This document shows positions 1-9,871 of a stretch of DNA of 64,000 nucleotides, one piece after another. Where the stretch lies: contig JAHEWK010000026.1 in the NCBI GenBank assembly GCA_020740775.1, forward strand, positions 62,001-126,000. The letters run 5' to 3'. The notes beneath the pieces are model-generated. The model was not told the origin of the DNA and searched no databases. It saw nothing but the letters and a program-made list of their open reading frames with translations. This DNA is from Ilyonectria destructans (lineage: Eukaryota > Ascomycota > Sordariomycetes > Hypocreales > Nectriaceae). Positions within the stretch are counted from its first letter, which is position 1. Every line of letters starts with the position of its first letter. The position numbers and the translations under genes are program-made.

Positions 1-1038
1 GTATCGATCAGAAAGCCAGGCAACAACGAGGTAACTGATGGCTCCCAACGCATAGACAGGAATGGTAAGAGCCTGGACTTGAGCGATGCTCCAATCTCCA
101 AGGCCACGGATAATCGTGGGCAGGAAGGTTGAGTATCCGTAGAGAATAACATCAACGCCGAACTGGCCAAGGGCAAAGAGCCAGATCTTCCAATCCTTGA
201 GGCCAGCGTACACATCCTTCTTGTGCATCTCGTCCCCAGACTTTGTATGTCCGACCTGCTGTCGCATGCGGAGGTTGATAAGCTCGCGTTCTTGGATGGT
301 CAGGTAGAGCGCCGTGTCGGGCGAGTCGGCGAGCCACCACCAAATCGAGATGCCGAGGAAGACTGTGGGGATGCCCTCGATGATGAGGATCCATCGCCAG
401 CCATTCTGGCCGCCGACACCGTGCATGAACCCGATACCATAGGCGAGGAGACCGCCCAAAGAGCCGGCGATGGCGGCGGAGACGAAGAGGAAACCGATTC
501 GGAGGCCGTATTCGCGTTTCGTATAGAACATGGTGAGATAAATCGTCAGGCCGGGGAAGAGACCGCCCTCAAGCCCGCCGAGGATAAGGCGACACGCGAT
601 GAGGCCAGGGTAGCTCTGCACGATGCCGGTCAAGGTCGCGACCAGGCCCCAGCCGACGGTGATGAACGCGAGCCATCGCGAGGGGGTGAACTTCTTGAGG
701 ACCAGGTTCGAAGGCAGCTCGGAGAGGACATACGTGACGAAGAGCACCGAGACGGCAATTTGATACTGGTTGCCCGTCATGCCGAGGTCCTCTTCGAGGC
801 CGTATAGGCGCGCGTTGCCGATGTTGACGCGGTCGAGGAAGCTGAAGAGGTAGAGGAGCATGACGGGCGGGACAATCCGCCTGTCGAGCTTGCGGAGGAG
901 GGCCTTTTCGGCTGCCGGGTCGATGTAAACATCACCGTGCCCGGCGATGTTGCGCTGCTCTTCCACTTCCTTTGCGGAGTGGGTGTCGAGGTCCATTGTG
1001 TCTGCGATTGTCTTGGATGGGTCTGTCTTGGACGCCAT
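1..1038 (-). CDS. MFS transporter, allantoate permease (Dal5-like) family, 5' part
   Basis: An uninterrupted frame of 346 codons runs from the ATG at 1038 to the window edge, so only the C-terminal part is missing; the family is usually about 480-520 residues. The N-terminus is cytosolic and leads to the family signature LLRKLDRRIVPP, then a first membrane helix ending FLDRVNIGNARLYGLEEDL, typical of anion:cation symporters related to yeast allantoate permease. Further hydrophobic helices follow, with RLILGGLEGGLFPGLTIYLT and a loop WRWILIIEGIPTVFLGISIW. The predicted role is plasma-membrane uptake of a small organic anion such as allantoate, nicotinate or a vitamin; the substrate cannot be read from sequence. 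The gene is intron-free in the visible part. It faces left, away from the transposon nest, and no stop or frameshift is seen. Confidence 0.93.
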   Translation of the reverse strand, partial: MASKTDPSKTIADTMDLDTHSAKEVEEQRNIAGHGDVYIDPAAEKALLRKLDRRIVPPVMLLYLFSFLDRVNIGNARLYGLEEDLGMTGNQYQIAVSVLFVTYVLSELPSNLVLKKFTPSRWLAFITVGWGLVATLTGIVQSYPGLIACRLILGGLEGGLFPGLTIYLTMFYTKREYGLRIGFLFVSAAIAGSLGGLLAYGIGFMHGVGGQNGWRWILIIEGIPTVFLGISIWWWLADSPDTALYLTIQERELINLRMRQQVGHTKSGDEMHKKDVYAGLKDWKIWLFALGQFGVDVILYGYSTFLPTIIRGLGDWSIAQVQALTIPVYALGAISYLVVAWLSDRY

Positions 1039-1795
1039 GGTAAATGATGGATAGAATCAAGTGTGATCGAAGTCAGACGATGAGAAGCAGAGCTGGAGAT
1101 GGTTGGGGTAGGAATGAGATTGACGAGACGGCCGTGGACCATTTATGGATCTCCATCTCCGCCATCTTACCCCAGAAATCTGGGGTTGACGGCAACAGAA
1201 AGTGAGGAGAGATAGCTACCGACTAGCGCGACTCGCCCAGAGTCTCTCACTTCCAGGCAGGGATAGTGTAAGTTCAGCCTCCCTCTCCGTTATCGACCTG
1301 CCTTGTTCGGGGTGGGTCCCCGTCGGTTGGGATTGGACTGCCGGTGAGGAGGTCTGGTCTGGTCGGTATCTGGGGCGTTGCCGATGGGTTTCTCGGTGAG
1401 GGGTTGGCGTCAGTGGTTGGTTCCGTCAGGGCGCTCCGCTTTTCTGGCGAATCCTAGTTCTCCAAGGACTGGTCTAGTCCTCGAGGGCTTGCGATAGGGC
1501 CGTTTCGTTGGAGGGTGCGAGCCAGTGCGTCACGGCCATCCGCCTCCGCTGCTGGTTCGGAAAGTTCCATCCACGTGGCTCACGCTTATCAGCCAACCCC
1601 GGCAGGTAGGAATCGCATGGTTCTTGTGCGGGCAGCTTCATTCGGGGCTGTTGAAACCGTCCTGAAGATAATGCTCAGCGTGATGGACGGCCGGCCTGGA
1701 AGCCCGAGATTGCTTCAGGGTAGCGTCAGGGTCAGGCTTTCTATCCATACTCGTATGGAATAAGTGATGGAGTATGGAATGTTCCATACTCCATA
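1039..1795. other. Intergenic stretch with clustered short palindromes
   Basis: No credible gene is seen. The first part should contain the promoter of the transporter at 1-1038. From about 1744 to 1792 the sequence is built from CCATAC/GTATGG inverted repeats, including an 11-bp stem at 1769-1792 with a two-base centre. The cluster ends next to the TA where the inverted-repeat element at 1796 is inserted. Confidence 0.6.
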
Positions 1796-2272
1796 CCATG
1801 CATTACTACGGAAGTCCATATTGCAGACTGGGCCAAAAGTGTACCCTGGCCTCAACCAAGCTAGGGTCACACCCAAGATGTGTCCACGCACGACTTCAAT
1901 AGAAGGATACCCCTAGATAATACATATCTCATCAATGTCATTTTGAACGATAAGCAATGACGTTCGCGGTCTCTATTCTTCAATGTGTATACAATCTCTT
2001 TCTTGGACTTGAAGTTGTAGAAACCGGCAAGAAGAATCTTCTCTAGCCCCTTCTTCATCGCCAAAGAAATCTGGGTTAGTATCAACTCAGTTTATACAGC
2101 ATACAGAGGTTTGTTGACATGTTGTCCCTTTGTTTATTTACTTCCTCAGCCGCCCTTACCTGGTTGCTGACATATACTTTGCCGATCTTAGGTTAGCTTA
2201 CTGTCGCCACAGCATCAGGATCTTCCTGCCCCACTGCTTCATTTCCTCACAACCTTCGCACTTGTTGTGTCG

Positions 2273-2557
2273 ATGCCTCAACCAATTACTTCTATGGCGA
2301 CGATGATCCCGGACTCTACCGATTTGACTCCTGCTGGGCTGAAGACACAGGAGGAGAAGTTGATCAATGGCGGCTTCCCCCCAGCCCGACTTGCAGCCCT
2401 CCCAACGAAGGTACTGGGTGTGAATACCCGGACTTTCACATATGGCGGCCCTCAGCCTACATCAAATCCCGACCTAACTATCTGGGCCGTTGGGAATGCC
2501 TTGAAGACATGTTCAAATAAGGTCTTAGATCTAATAGACCTAAGCAAGGTTGGTTGA
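2273..2557 (+). CDS. Small hypothetical ORF inside the inverted-repeat element
   Basis: The ATG at 2273 opens 94 codons (protein starting MPQPITSMATMIPDSTDL) ending at TAG 2555-2557. The protein is Pro/Thr-rich, with no domain, signal peptide or membrane segment that I recognise. It lies on the strand opposite to the Cys-pair ORF and converges on it, so either could be real or chance. It is listed because it fills otherwise empty element sequence. Confidence 0.2.
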   Translation: MPQPITSMATMIPDSTDLTPAGLKTQEEKLINGGFPPARLAALPTKVLGVNTRTFTYGGPQPTSNPDLTIWAVGNALKTCSNKVLDLIDLSKVG

Positions 2558-2565
2558 TTCTTCCT

Positions 2566-3141
2566 TCATTGTGACCCCATGTCGCTTTTCTTTTTTTTAA
2601 CCTGCATTGGCCTGTTCGACAACTTGAGATCCGCATGAGGCCTAAGGTCTTTGGTCAAGAAAAGAGGCCATGTACAGTTACATTCAATGGCAGCCAAGGC
2701 CTGAATGTGAATGACGATGGATTCTGTCGTAGAGGGCGACTTCTGGCCGGCTTGGCCGTGGTCCTGTTGTATACTCTCCTCCCGATTGTATTGTGCCTGA
2801 AAAATGGCCATCTGGTAGTTCTCAGGTGGTGGACGAGAAGTTGGGACTGTCAAGGCTTGCTGTGACGGTTTGACTCGTCGACGGGGGTTGGGGGAATCCG
2901 CCGTGAGGTCAATTGGGTTGTTGGAACGAGCATTGTTGATGGGGGCATTAGAGAAAAATTGGTTACAATGAGGACAGTAAGGGGCTGTAGGAAACTGGGC
3001 TTGAATGTCGGTGTGTGGCGTGCCGCCCCCAGTTGTGATATCTGGGCAGCTTGGGCAGAACGGAGTGAGAGAGGGAGCCATTGGAAGGTTGTGATGAGAT
3101 TGAAAGAGATTGAAAGGCAGACAAGACACAGTAATGCGCAT
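2566..3141 (-). CDS. Cys-pair protein encoded inside the inverted-repeat element (unknown function)
   Basis: This is the longest ORF of the element: 191 residues from 3141, or 171 from the internal ATG at 3081, where the protein starts MAPSLTPFCPSCPD. Two Cys-x2-Cys pairs (CPSC near residue 29 and CPHC near residue 56 of the long form) could make one zinc ribbon. They are followed by a basic stretch NPRRRVKPSQQ that could be a nuclear signal. The C-terminal half is Gln- and Ser-rich and ends in a lysine run. I do not recognise a transposase fold or any catalytic residues. It may be an accessory protein of the element or a captured host fragment. Whether it is expressed is unknown; an intron in the C-terminal half is possible. 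Confidence 0.45.
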   Translation of the reverse strand: MRITVSCLPFNLFQSHHNLPMAPSLTPFCPSCPDITTGGGTPHTDIQAQFPTAPYCPHCNQFFSNAPINNARSNNPIDLTADSPNPRRRVKPSQQALTVPTSRPPPENYQMAIFQAQYNREESIQQDHGQAGQKSPSTTESIVIHIQALAAIECNCTWPLFLTKDLRPHADLKLSNRPMQVKKKKSDMGSQ

Positions 3142-3426
3142 TAATGCGCTTTTGAGCTACGTTGCTGGTTGCCCAGTTATCCTCTTCTTAGTGATCGCCT
3201 CTCTGACCGGGATCAAGTCGTTGCCACGATAGCAACTCATTGACCCCCGACTTCTTCATAGACCGTGTCTTTATCTGACTATCTATCTAAGCAGATATGA
3301 CCCATGTCAGTATTTAGTTAAGTGTAATCTTAAAGTGACGATGGTGTGGACCTAGCAAGCATTGGGTGGGTAGTTGGGATCAGGGTACACTTTTGGCCCA
3401 GTCTTCGATATGGACTTCCGTAATTA

Positions 3427-5602
3427 CCCACCTGCGGCTAAGACCCACCTACCGTACAGCAAAAATACAAATTCCCCATACAAAATGTCCGATTTCACTT
3501 ACACAGTATTTGGCCAAAATTGAAGTTATTTACATGAAACAACTATATCTTAGTGAGAGTTTCATGTTGTTTCATATTATAATATTACTTTTCATATTAC
3601 AAAAGCGGTATGGCCGCATATCACCTATGTAAAATTTCTGCAGATGGCTCCTTCACGACTTGACCTCCTCGAATCTTCATGGAATTTTTATCCACACCAG
3701 CCTTCCGGAACCGCCTTGAAAATGCCTCGAACGTCTTATACAGAGGATGATGTTATTGAAGCCATACTGGATGTCACAGATAACGACCTCTCTCAGGACC
3801 AAGCCGCCCAGAAGCACGGCATCCCTCAGACCACTCTTTCTCGTCGACTGAGAGGCATACCGTCTAAATCTGAAGTCACCCAGCCTGCCCAGTTGTTATC
3901 CAAGTCTCAAGAGGCCAGATTAGTCACCTGGATACTGAGACAAGAGGCCTTGGGCTATGCTCCTTCACACAGTCAAGTTCGCGCCACCGTCGCTGCCCTC
4001 TTGAGACAACAAGGCCGGGAAAGGTCTATCGGTGTACACTGGATATCCAGGTTCATGAAACGCCATCCAGCTATCAAGACCAAGATAGGGAAACGCCAGG
4101 AGGCCTCAAGATTCAATTCTTTTACCCCAATGGCTGTCAATTGGTACTTCGATATCCGCGAGACGGATTACGGTTGGATCAAGCCTGAGAACACAGTTAA
4201 TGTCGACGAGGACGGCATCATGGCTGGATTTGGTGAGTAGTTATCGTTTTTGATCATAAATCTCACTAATCCATTCCGAATCTAGGCTTGGATTCACTGG
4301 TTATTGGCAGTAGCGATCCCAAGAGGAAGGCCTTCCTCAAAGGCTCTCAGTCCCGCGCTTGGACTAGCTTTATCGAAGCCGTGACTGCAGATGGCCGTCT
4401 TCTGAAACCAGGGATTATCTTCAAGGGCAAAAGACTTCAGCAGCAGTGGTTTATCGATGAGTTCAAGAAGATAGCTGACTGGTATTATATCACGTCCGAC
4501 AACGGCTGGACCGACAACCACATCGCAGTTGAGTGGCTCAAAGAGGTCTACCTACCTCAAACCCAGCCAGCAGATGAGTCTGATGCCAGACTCATAATAT
4601 TAGACGGCCATGGAAGCCATGTATCTGTACGTATCTAACTGTTCTGAGTCATGAACCTCACTGATTCAAACATAAGGATGAATGGATGACCACCTGCTTT
4701 TTGAACAACGTATATTGTTGTTACCTGCCGGCTCATTGCTCTCATGGCCTACAACCGCTGGACAATGGCGTTTTCAATGCCTCCAAGGCTGCATACCGCA
4801 AAGAACTCCAAAAACTGGCAAGTCTGACTGATTCTGCACCGGTGGATAAGGTCAACTTCATCAAGGCATATGCCAAAGCCAGGGAAGTGGGTATGACGAA
4901 GAAAAATATCCTCTCAGGCTGGAGAGTGACTGGAAATTGGCCAATCTCACGACGGAAAGCCCTCATACATCCCGAGATTCAACCAGACAAGAAGGAAACT
5001 ACTCCTGAATCAGAGGGTCTCAGAGACGGGCAACGCGACTCTGATAATACGCCAAAAACCAGCCGTCATATCAGAGATCTGGGAAAAAACAAGAGCCGCT
5101 CAACCAGAAGACGGTATTCTGTGATATCGAAAGGGTTTGAAGTCCAGGAGTCAAAGATAGCCTCCCTGAGCGCAAGAATCACCAGTCTGGAGGAGGAAGT
5201 CGGCCGTTTAAGTAGAGGCAAGAGGAGAAAGGCCATACCCAATCCCAACAAGAAGTTCATGACATTAGCCGAGGCTCTAGTGGCTGCTGGAACTATTCCC
5301 GAACCAAACCAGGCAACTGAAGAGGCAGGGGCTGTTGAGGATGTGATCGAGGTGGGAGGGATGCAAGAGGATGAAAGTTCAAATTCGGAGGCGGAAGAGT
5401 TACCCGTCGTACGCACCCGCACAGGCCGTGAAGTTAAAAGACCGAGAAAATATTAAATTTTATTCAATCCTAAACTCAATTTCGTAAAAAATTGTATTTT
5501 TATTATTTTTGGTGACTTTTTCCCATGAGGTTGAAAAAGTGCATTTTGTATGGGGAATTTTTATTTTTGCTGTACGGTAGGTGGGTCTTAGCCGCAGGTG
5601 GG
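3427..5602 (+). mobile_element. pogo/Fot1-type DNA transposon, complete
   Basis: Terminal inverted repeats of about 61 bp begin CCCACCTGCGGCTAAGACCC at 3427 and are mirrored at 5542-5602 with a single visible mismatch. TA lies on both sides (3425-3426 and 5603-5604). The element is 2176 bp, holds one intron-containing transposase gene, and has ends and catalytic residues that all appear intact. It sits inside the right terminal repeat of the element at 1796-5612, so it inserted later. Confidence 0.92.
3644..5456 (+). CDS. pogo-family transposase (CENP-B-type HTH, DDE_1)
   Basis: Three exons, 3644-4232, 4286-4626 and 4677-5456, join in frame to 569 codons. Both introns are canonical: 53 bp (GTGAGT to CTAG) and 50 bp (GTACGT to TAAG). 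The N-terminal half has a psq-type helix-turn-helix (QDQAAQKHGIPQTTLSRRL), then a CENP-B/Tc5 DNA-binding domain ending WISRFMKRHPAIKTK. The DDE_1 core shows its three acids in NVDEDG, LIILDGHGSH and LQPLDNGVFN. The C-terminus has a coiled coil (about residues 480-505 of the product) and an acidic tail. The start could also be the ATG at 3722, which gives MPRTSYTEDD. No stop or frameshift is seen, so the element may be autonomous. Confidence 0.9.
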
Positions 5603-5613
5603 TAATGCATGGT

Positions 5614-6305
5614 ATATTGCACTCCGGAAACCTCCGATTACTGATCGAACACAACGGCTCCGGCTTGCCTGGGCTGAGGAGCATAAAGATTGGACGATTG
5701 ATGACTGGATGATGATTTTATGGTCTGACGAGACCTGGGTTACAGGTGGAAGGCACACACAGACATGGGTTACGAGAAAAGCAGGCGAAGAGCTTGACCC
5801 AACGTGCATTGTAGAGCGAATCCAGCGGAAGAAAGGTTGGATGTTTTGGGGCTGCTTTTCTGGGCTTGCAGGCAAGGGGCCTGGAGTCTTCTGGGAGAAG
5901 GACTGGGGCACGATTAATACTCAGAGCTACTGTGACCATATTGTCCCAGTTGTTGATGGCTGGCATCGTCTCCATTCAGAGAAGGAACATCTCTTTATGC
6001 AAGATAATGCTCCAGCTCATTCAGCTGCTGAGACTCTTCGCGAACTACGAGCGCGTGGTATCCGTGTTATTAAATGGCCACCATTTTCGCCAGATTTAAA
6101 TCCTATTGAGAAGGTATGGAATCGGATGAAGAATTATATTGACGAGCATTTTCCAGAGCATATGTCATATGATGTATTGAGGGTTGCTGTTAAAGAAGCT
6201 TGGGACAGAGGTGTTTCTAATGAATTTCTTATGGGCCTACTAGCTACAATGCCGCAAAGATGTCAAGATGTAATTGATAGCAAAGGAATGCATACGAAAT
6301 GGTAG
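5614..6305 (+). pseudogene. Tc1-type transposase, C-terminal DD34E part only
   Basis: The frame enters from the insertion point at the left and ends at TAG 6303-6305. It starts at WYIALRKPPITD, which in this family lies after the two N-terminal helix-turn-helix domains, so about the first third of the protein is missing. The catalytic core is complete and undamaged: WSDETWV, FMQDNAPAH and SPDLNPIEKVWNRMK give D, D and E. No matching N-terminal half is seen on the other side of the inverted-repeat element (upstream of 1796). The lost part was therefore not simply split off by that insertion. The protein cannot bind its ends without its DNA-binding part, so this copy is a relic. Confidence 0.85.
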
Positions 6306-6447
6306 ATTGAGCAAATTTTGATCTATTGCAGGTACATTGCAAGCCCGATAAGTGACCGGTCTGACCCCCCTGTCTGTGTGGGTCTGACCTAACATTACTT
6401 CAAGCGTCAACCTCCGTACCTCCTGGACAGGGGTCCGTTGACTACTA

Positions 6448-9232
6448 GGGGGGTCTCGTCATTTCACTTCAGCTCAACCCCCCGTTCGTCCCTCACGGGG
6501 GGGGTCGTTGACTAGTCAAAAGGTCGACGACTCAGCAAATTGAGGTACCTCAATCCACACCTAATTTTTGGTGTGGGCAATGTACCTTCATTATAGCGAT
6601 TACATGGGGTAAGTTGCATCGGTATTGTTCCAAACGGAAAGTCGGAGCAGTGTGTAAGTGACCGACCAAAACACCATTTTCATCATTTCTAGTCATCTAT
6701 TTCGTCTTTTGGGACCAGAAATTCGCCCTGACTAGCATCAATCACATCTTATGAGATAACCTCAATTCCATCAACCTCAAAAGTCAACTGTTTCTTTCCA
6801 ACAGCCCGTTCCTGTGCGTTGAAAATAGCAAAGTTGACTGCCTCTTGTACCACCTCGGGGTCGTAGTCTCTCGGCCAAGTTCCTGTTCCTTGCCATCTGT
6901 TGTCAGCTATTCCTAGCTGTTGAAGCTGGCGATGAAGAGCATATTTCTGTGCAAGCCACTGATTTGAAGCAATGTGAGAGCGCCGGTCTGTTTTGGACCA
7001 CGAGTTGCTGCGTTTTAGCTGCAGCTTTGACAGCGGCTTCCAGGCTCTTCTGGGGTCTGAATAGATGACTTCTAACCTCACAGTCGTGATGCAAGTCCTG
7101 ACATGTGACCTGACATCACGTATCCAACGGCGTAAAAAGAGACCTTCATCTTGACTATCTCTCTTCAAAATTCGCTTCTTCTCATCAGCCTGTGCAGCTT
7201 GTCGATTGTATTCATCCTTCGAGACTCGAAGCCTAGCATCAGCGACACTGATTGGGCCGTATTTTTCTACAAGCACCGTCTGTGCTTGAAGGGCTGACCG
7301 TCTCGTAGCCTTATCTTTGAGACGGTGCATCTCCTGAGTTGCGGTAATACCATTCAGTGCAAGTGTGTTGCTAGCCGTGACTGCGTGATCAAATACACGC
7401 ATGACTGACGGAGTCAACGGCAACCCTGATGTAATTGATGTGTGAATACGAAGCATCACGTAGTCCTGATATCTCTCTATAACCTTCATTTTCAGTGGTG
7501 GCGTGGCTGCCTCCGCCCAGTTGTATGATAATAAGGGCACCCTCTGGGGCGTGACCGGGGTTTCGAAGCTATCACGGTTATGCCGTTGTGGTGTTACTAT
7601 TACTGATGAAGAGCCAATTTCCACATGACCTGGAAGACTCTCAAAAGAGGTATCTGCAGTCAATGATGACAGCGGATCAGTGAGGTTATTCAGGACCTTA
7701 GTTGGGTCATGAGGAAATAAGCCGCACTTTCCCCAAGCAGATAAGATCGTCATCTTAAAGGTGCGTTCTCGTATCTCTTGGACGTGGAATAAGAAGTCAG
7801 TCTTATTGAAGTCAGTTGTGCCGTCAGCAATTTCCCTATAAAGGATATGCTGATGCCACTGCTTATATGCATTAAAAACACCAACATCAAGAGGCTGAAG
7901 ATAATGCGTAAGATATGGAGGCATAGAAAACAGCTCGATATTGTGTTGACTGCAAAAATAGAAGATTTCATGCGTAAAGTGGCTTTCACACCCATCCATA
8001 AGAAGAAGCCGCTTCTCTTCCGGATTGGAAGGCCGTGTAAGTCGCTCGAAATGCATAGCCCACTCGAGGGCTAGGATGTCATTGATATAACCCTTGCTGC
8101 TAGTTGTGATCGTAGCATCGTCACTGAGCCGATTTTCAACCCATTTGACGGGAATGTTGACGCCGGGCATGATGATAAAGGGAGCAATAGAGTCACCAGC
8201 AGCTGAAATTGACTCAACTGTGGTCACAGAGATAGTGGTGTGTGCATCGGTTAGAATGGGTTGTTCAACTTCTCGAAAAGTCCATATGAAGGTGCCTTTT
8301 TGGAGATATCCGATCATAAAGCCCGTCTCATCGAAGTTCCAGATATTCTCAGCTTTGATGCTATTCTCACATATAAAGCGCTGAAAGCTGCAGAAGAAAG
8401 CCACGATGTGGGCGCGGTCTTGCATCGCCTTACGCCTCACATCCCGGGTGACTGACTTCCTCACGTAAAAGATGTGTTTCCAACGCTTCATAAAGCGCTT
8501 AGCCCAGCTATGTGACGCCTTATTAGACTGGCCACATGCCTTCAAAATAGCATTTGCGTTGTGTTGAAGAGATCGAAGTTGAATGTGGTGCCCTTGCGTA
8601 ACCCGGCGGTGTGCCCAACACAGTATTGCTTGCTCCTGCGTGTCGGTCAAGAGAGTGTTGTTACCTCCATTTCGTATGACAGGATTCGCTCCACTAAGAC
8701 GGGACCGGAGTCTCGGATACGAGACCTTTAAGGCTCGCGATGCTGCAGCTATGGAAGGATAATATCCCTCTCGGAAAAGGTCTGCTGCAGCAAGGATACG
8801 AAGCTCAACATTCGCATCATTGTACCGTAAGAAAATGGGCTTTCCAGTGCCGGGGTTAATATATTTGTTAACTGCGGATTGCTCTGGTTCTTGGCTACAA
8901 GATGTGCTGTTCTGATTACGAATTGATGAAGAACTCATAATGTTGTGGTGGTTTGAAGTTATAGTGTTATTGGTGATGCTGTCAATTTGAGGATGTGGTG
9001 ATGCGGGGTTGCGGTTGCAGTTGCAGTTGCGTCATTGCGTCGAGAAAGGCATACGCCGTTGCACGTAAGAGAGTTATTTTGTTAAACGTAGGTACATAAT
9101 TTTACTAGTGCACACACCTATTTTCTAGGTACTATTCCTAGCTTGCTGAGTCGCCGACCTTTTGACTAGTCAACGACCCCCCCGTTCGTCCCTCACGGGG
9201 GGTTGAGCTGAAGTGAAATGACGAGACCCCCC
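6448..9232 (-). mobile_element. pogo-type DNA transposon with about 95-bp terminal inverted repeats, complete
   Basis: The outer ends are GGGGGGTCTCGTCATTTCAC at 6448 and its reverse complement ending at 9232, flanked by TA at 6446-6447 and 9233-9234. The repeats extend about 95 bp, to the motif GACTCAGCAA. Inside each repeat, a C6/G6-flanked 13-bp spacer (6484-6496 and 9184-9196) reads in the same direction on the top strand, so it is flipped relative to the rest of the repeat. The single transposase gene is on the minus strand. Confidence 0.9.
6749..8938 (-). CDS. pogo-family transposase, intron-free
   Basis: A single frame of 729 codons runs from the ATG at 8938. It begins with a psq-like helix-turn-helix (AAASRALKVSYPRLRSRLSG, residues about 60-80), then a CENP-B/Tc5 DNA-binding domain (TDTQEQAILCWAHRRV to SWAKRFMKRW). 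The DDE_1 core has IWNFDETGFMIGY, LLLMDGCESHF and YLQPLDVGVFNAYKQ, giving all three catalytic acids. A long C-terminal region of about 300 residues contains a basic, partly coiled segment and an aromatic stretch (DNRWQGTGTWPRDYDPE) near the end. At 729 residues it is longer than Fot1-type transposases (about 550) because of this tail. The gene is well placed between intact terminal repeats, so the element could be active. Confidence 0.92.
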   Translation of the reverse strand: MSSSSIRNQNSTSCSQEPEQSAVNKYINPGTGKPIFLRYNDANVELRILAAADLFREGYYPSIAAASRALKVSYPRLRSRLSGANPVIRNGGNNTLLTDTQEQAILCWAHRRVTQGHHIQLRSLQHNANAILKACGQSNKASHSWAKRFMKRWKHIFYVRKSVTRDVRRKAMQDRAHIVAFFCSFQRFICENSIKAENIWNFDETGFMIGYLQKGTFIWTFREVEQPILTDAHTTISVTTVESISAAGDSIAPFIIMPGVNIPVKWVENRLSDDATITTSSKGYINDILALEWAMHFERLTRPSNPEEKRLLLMDGCESHFTHEIFYFCSQHNIELFSMPPYLTHYLQPLDVGVFNAYKQWHQHILYREIADGTTDFNKTDFLFHVQEIRERTFKMTILSAWGKCGLFPHDPTKVLNNLTDPLSSLTADTSFESLPGHVEIGSSSVIVTPQRHNRDSFETPVTPQRVPLLSYNWAEAATPPLKMKVIERYQDYVMLRIHTSITSGLPLTPSVMRVFDHAVTASNTLALNGITATQEMHRLKDKATRRSALQAQTVLVEKYGPISVADARLRVSKDEYNRQAAQADEKKRILKRDSQDEGLFLRRWIRDVRSHVRTCITTVRLEVIYSDPRRAWKPLSKLQLKRSNSWSKTDRRSHIASNQWLAQKYALHRQLQQLGIADNRWQGTGTWPRDYDPEVVQEAVNFAIFNAQERAVGKKQLTFEVDGIEVIS

Positions 9233-9234
9233 TA

Positions 9235-9871
9235 GTAGACTTAGACACAACATGTTGGTTCTCGGGCCTTGAAATTCAACTAGACATAGAATTGGCAATT
9301 GTGAGCTACATACACACACACACACAATTTATTACGCCCGGTGGCTTACAGCCAATAGGGCACTAGTTGTTATTGTACATATCCGTTCCCCAAGCTTTGC
9401 CATAATCTCGTAAAAGCCCATACAGCGTCCAATTTCTGCTTTTGCCTCTTCATTTTCCATCACTCCGCCGGTCTTGTGGGGTTTATATTATTAGCAAGCG
9501 AACTTGAAGGCTATTCTCCAAGTGTTCAGAGTCCTATCTACGGCGGCTGAAGCGGTGCCTGCTGTCCATAGCACGAGGTGTTTAATTAGTGGATGTAGGA
9601 TAACTATCATATGGGTTATATTATAATATATTACTTTATTGCCATATTATTAGCAACACTGCGCAGCGGCAATCAACGAATGGATGCGATAAGTGTGATG
9701 TTGCCATTTATAACTCGCCAGATTGTTGGGACTTCCATCATAGGCTAATTTAGGTGAGCCAGGGTGTACCTTTCAATTGCCTCATTCGTGACCGCCACGG
9801 AGGTTTATAACAGCCCATGGGATGGGGAACCCCAGCAACACGACGGCCCCACGCCTGGTGTTAAATTAGCC
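9235..9871. other. Gene-free stretch with a CA microsatellite and AT-rich palindromes
   Basis: No coding potential is seen. A short CA run near 9310-9326 is followed by AATTTATTACGCCCGGTGGC, which recurs with one difference at about 32999-33018 beside another simple repeat. Around 9600-9645 there are AT-rich partial palindromes. The right part should hold the 3' end of the sugar-transporter transcript. Confidence 0.5.

Larger units (their letters stand above)
1796..5612. mobile_element. TA-flanked inverted-repeat element with a pogo element nested in its right end
   Basis: The left end begins CCATGCATTACTACGGAAGT at 1796 and is followed by about 55 bp that recur, inverted, at 3378-3424 and then 5605-5612. 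The right repeat is split by the pogo element at 3427-5602. Without pogo and its extra TA, the right repeat reads through to GCATGG at 5612. TA lies on both outer sides (1794-1795 and 5613-5614), as expected for a Tc1/mariner/pogo-type insertion. The element without its passenger is about 1.64 kb and carries no recognisable transposase, so it is probably non-autonomous; its main ORF is on the minus strand at 2566-3141. It seems to lie against a truncated Tc1 transposase on the right. Confidence 0.8.

Noticed and set aside
223..807. 194-codon plus-strand ORF
   Set aside because: It lies antisense to the transporter gene and is Asp/Glu-rich because of the opposite strand's codon pattern.
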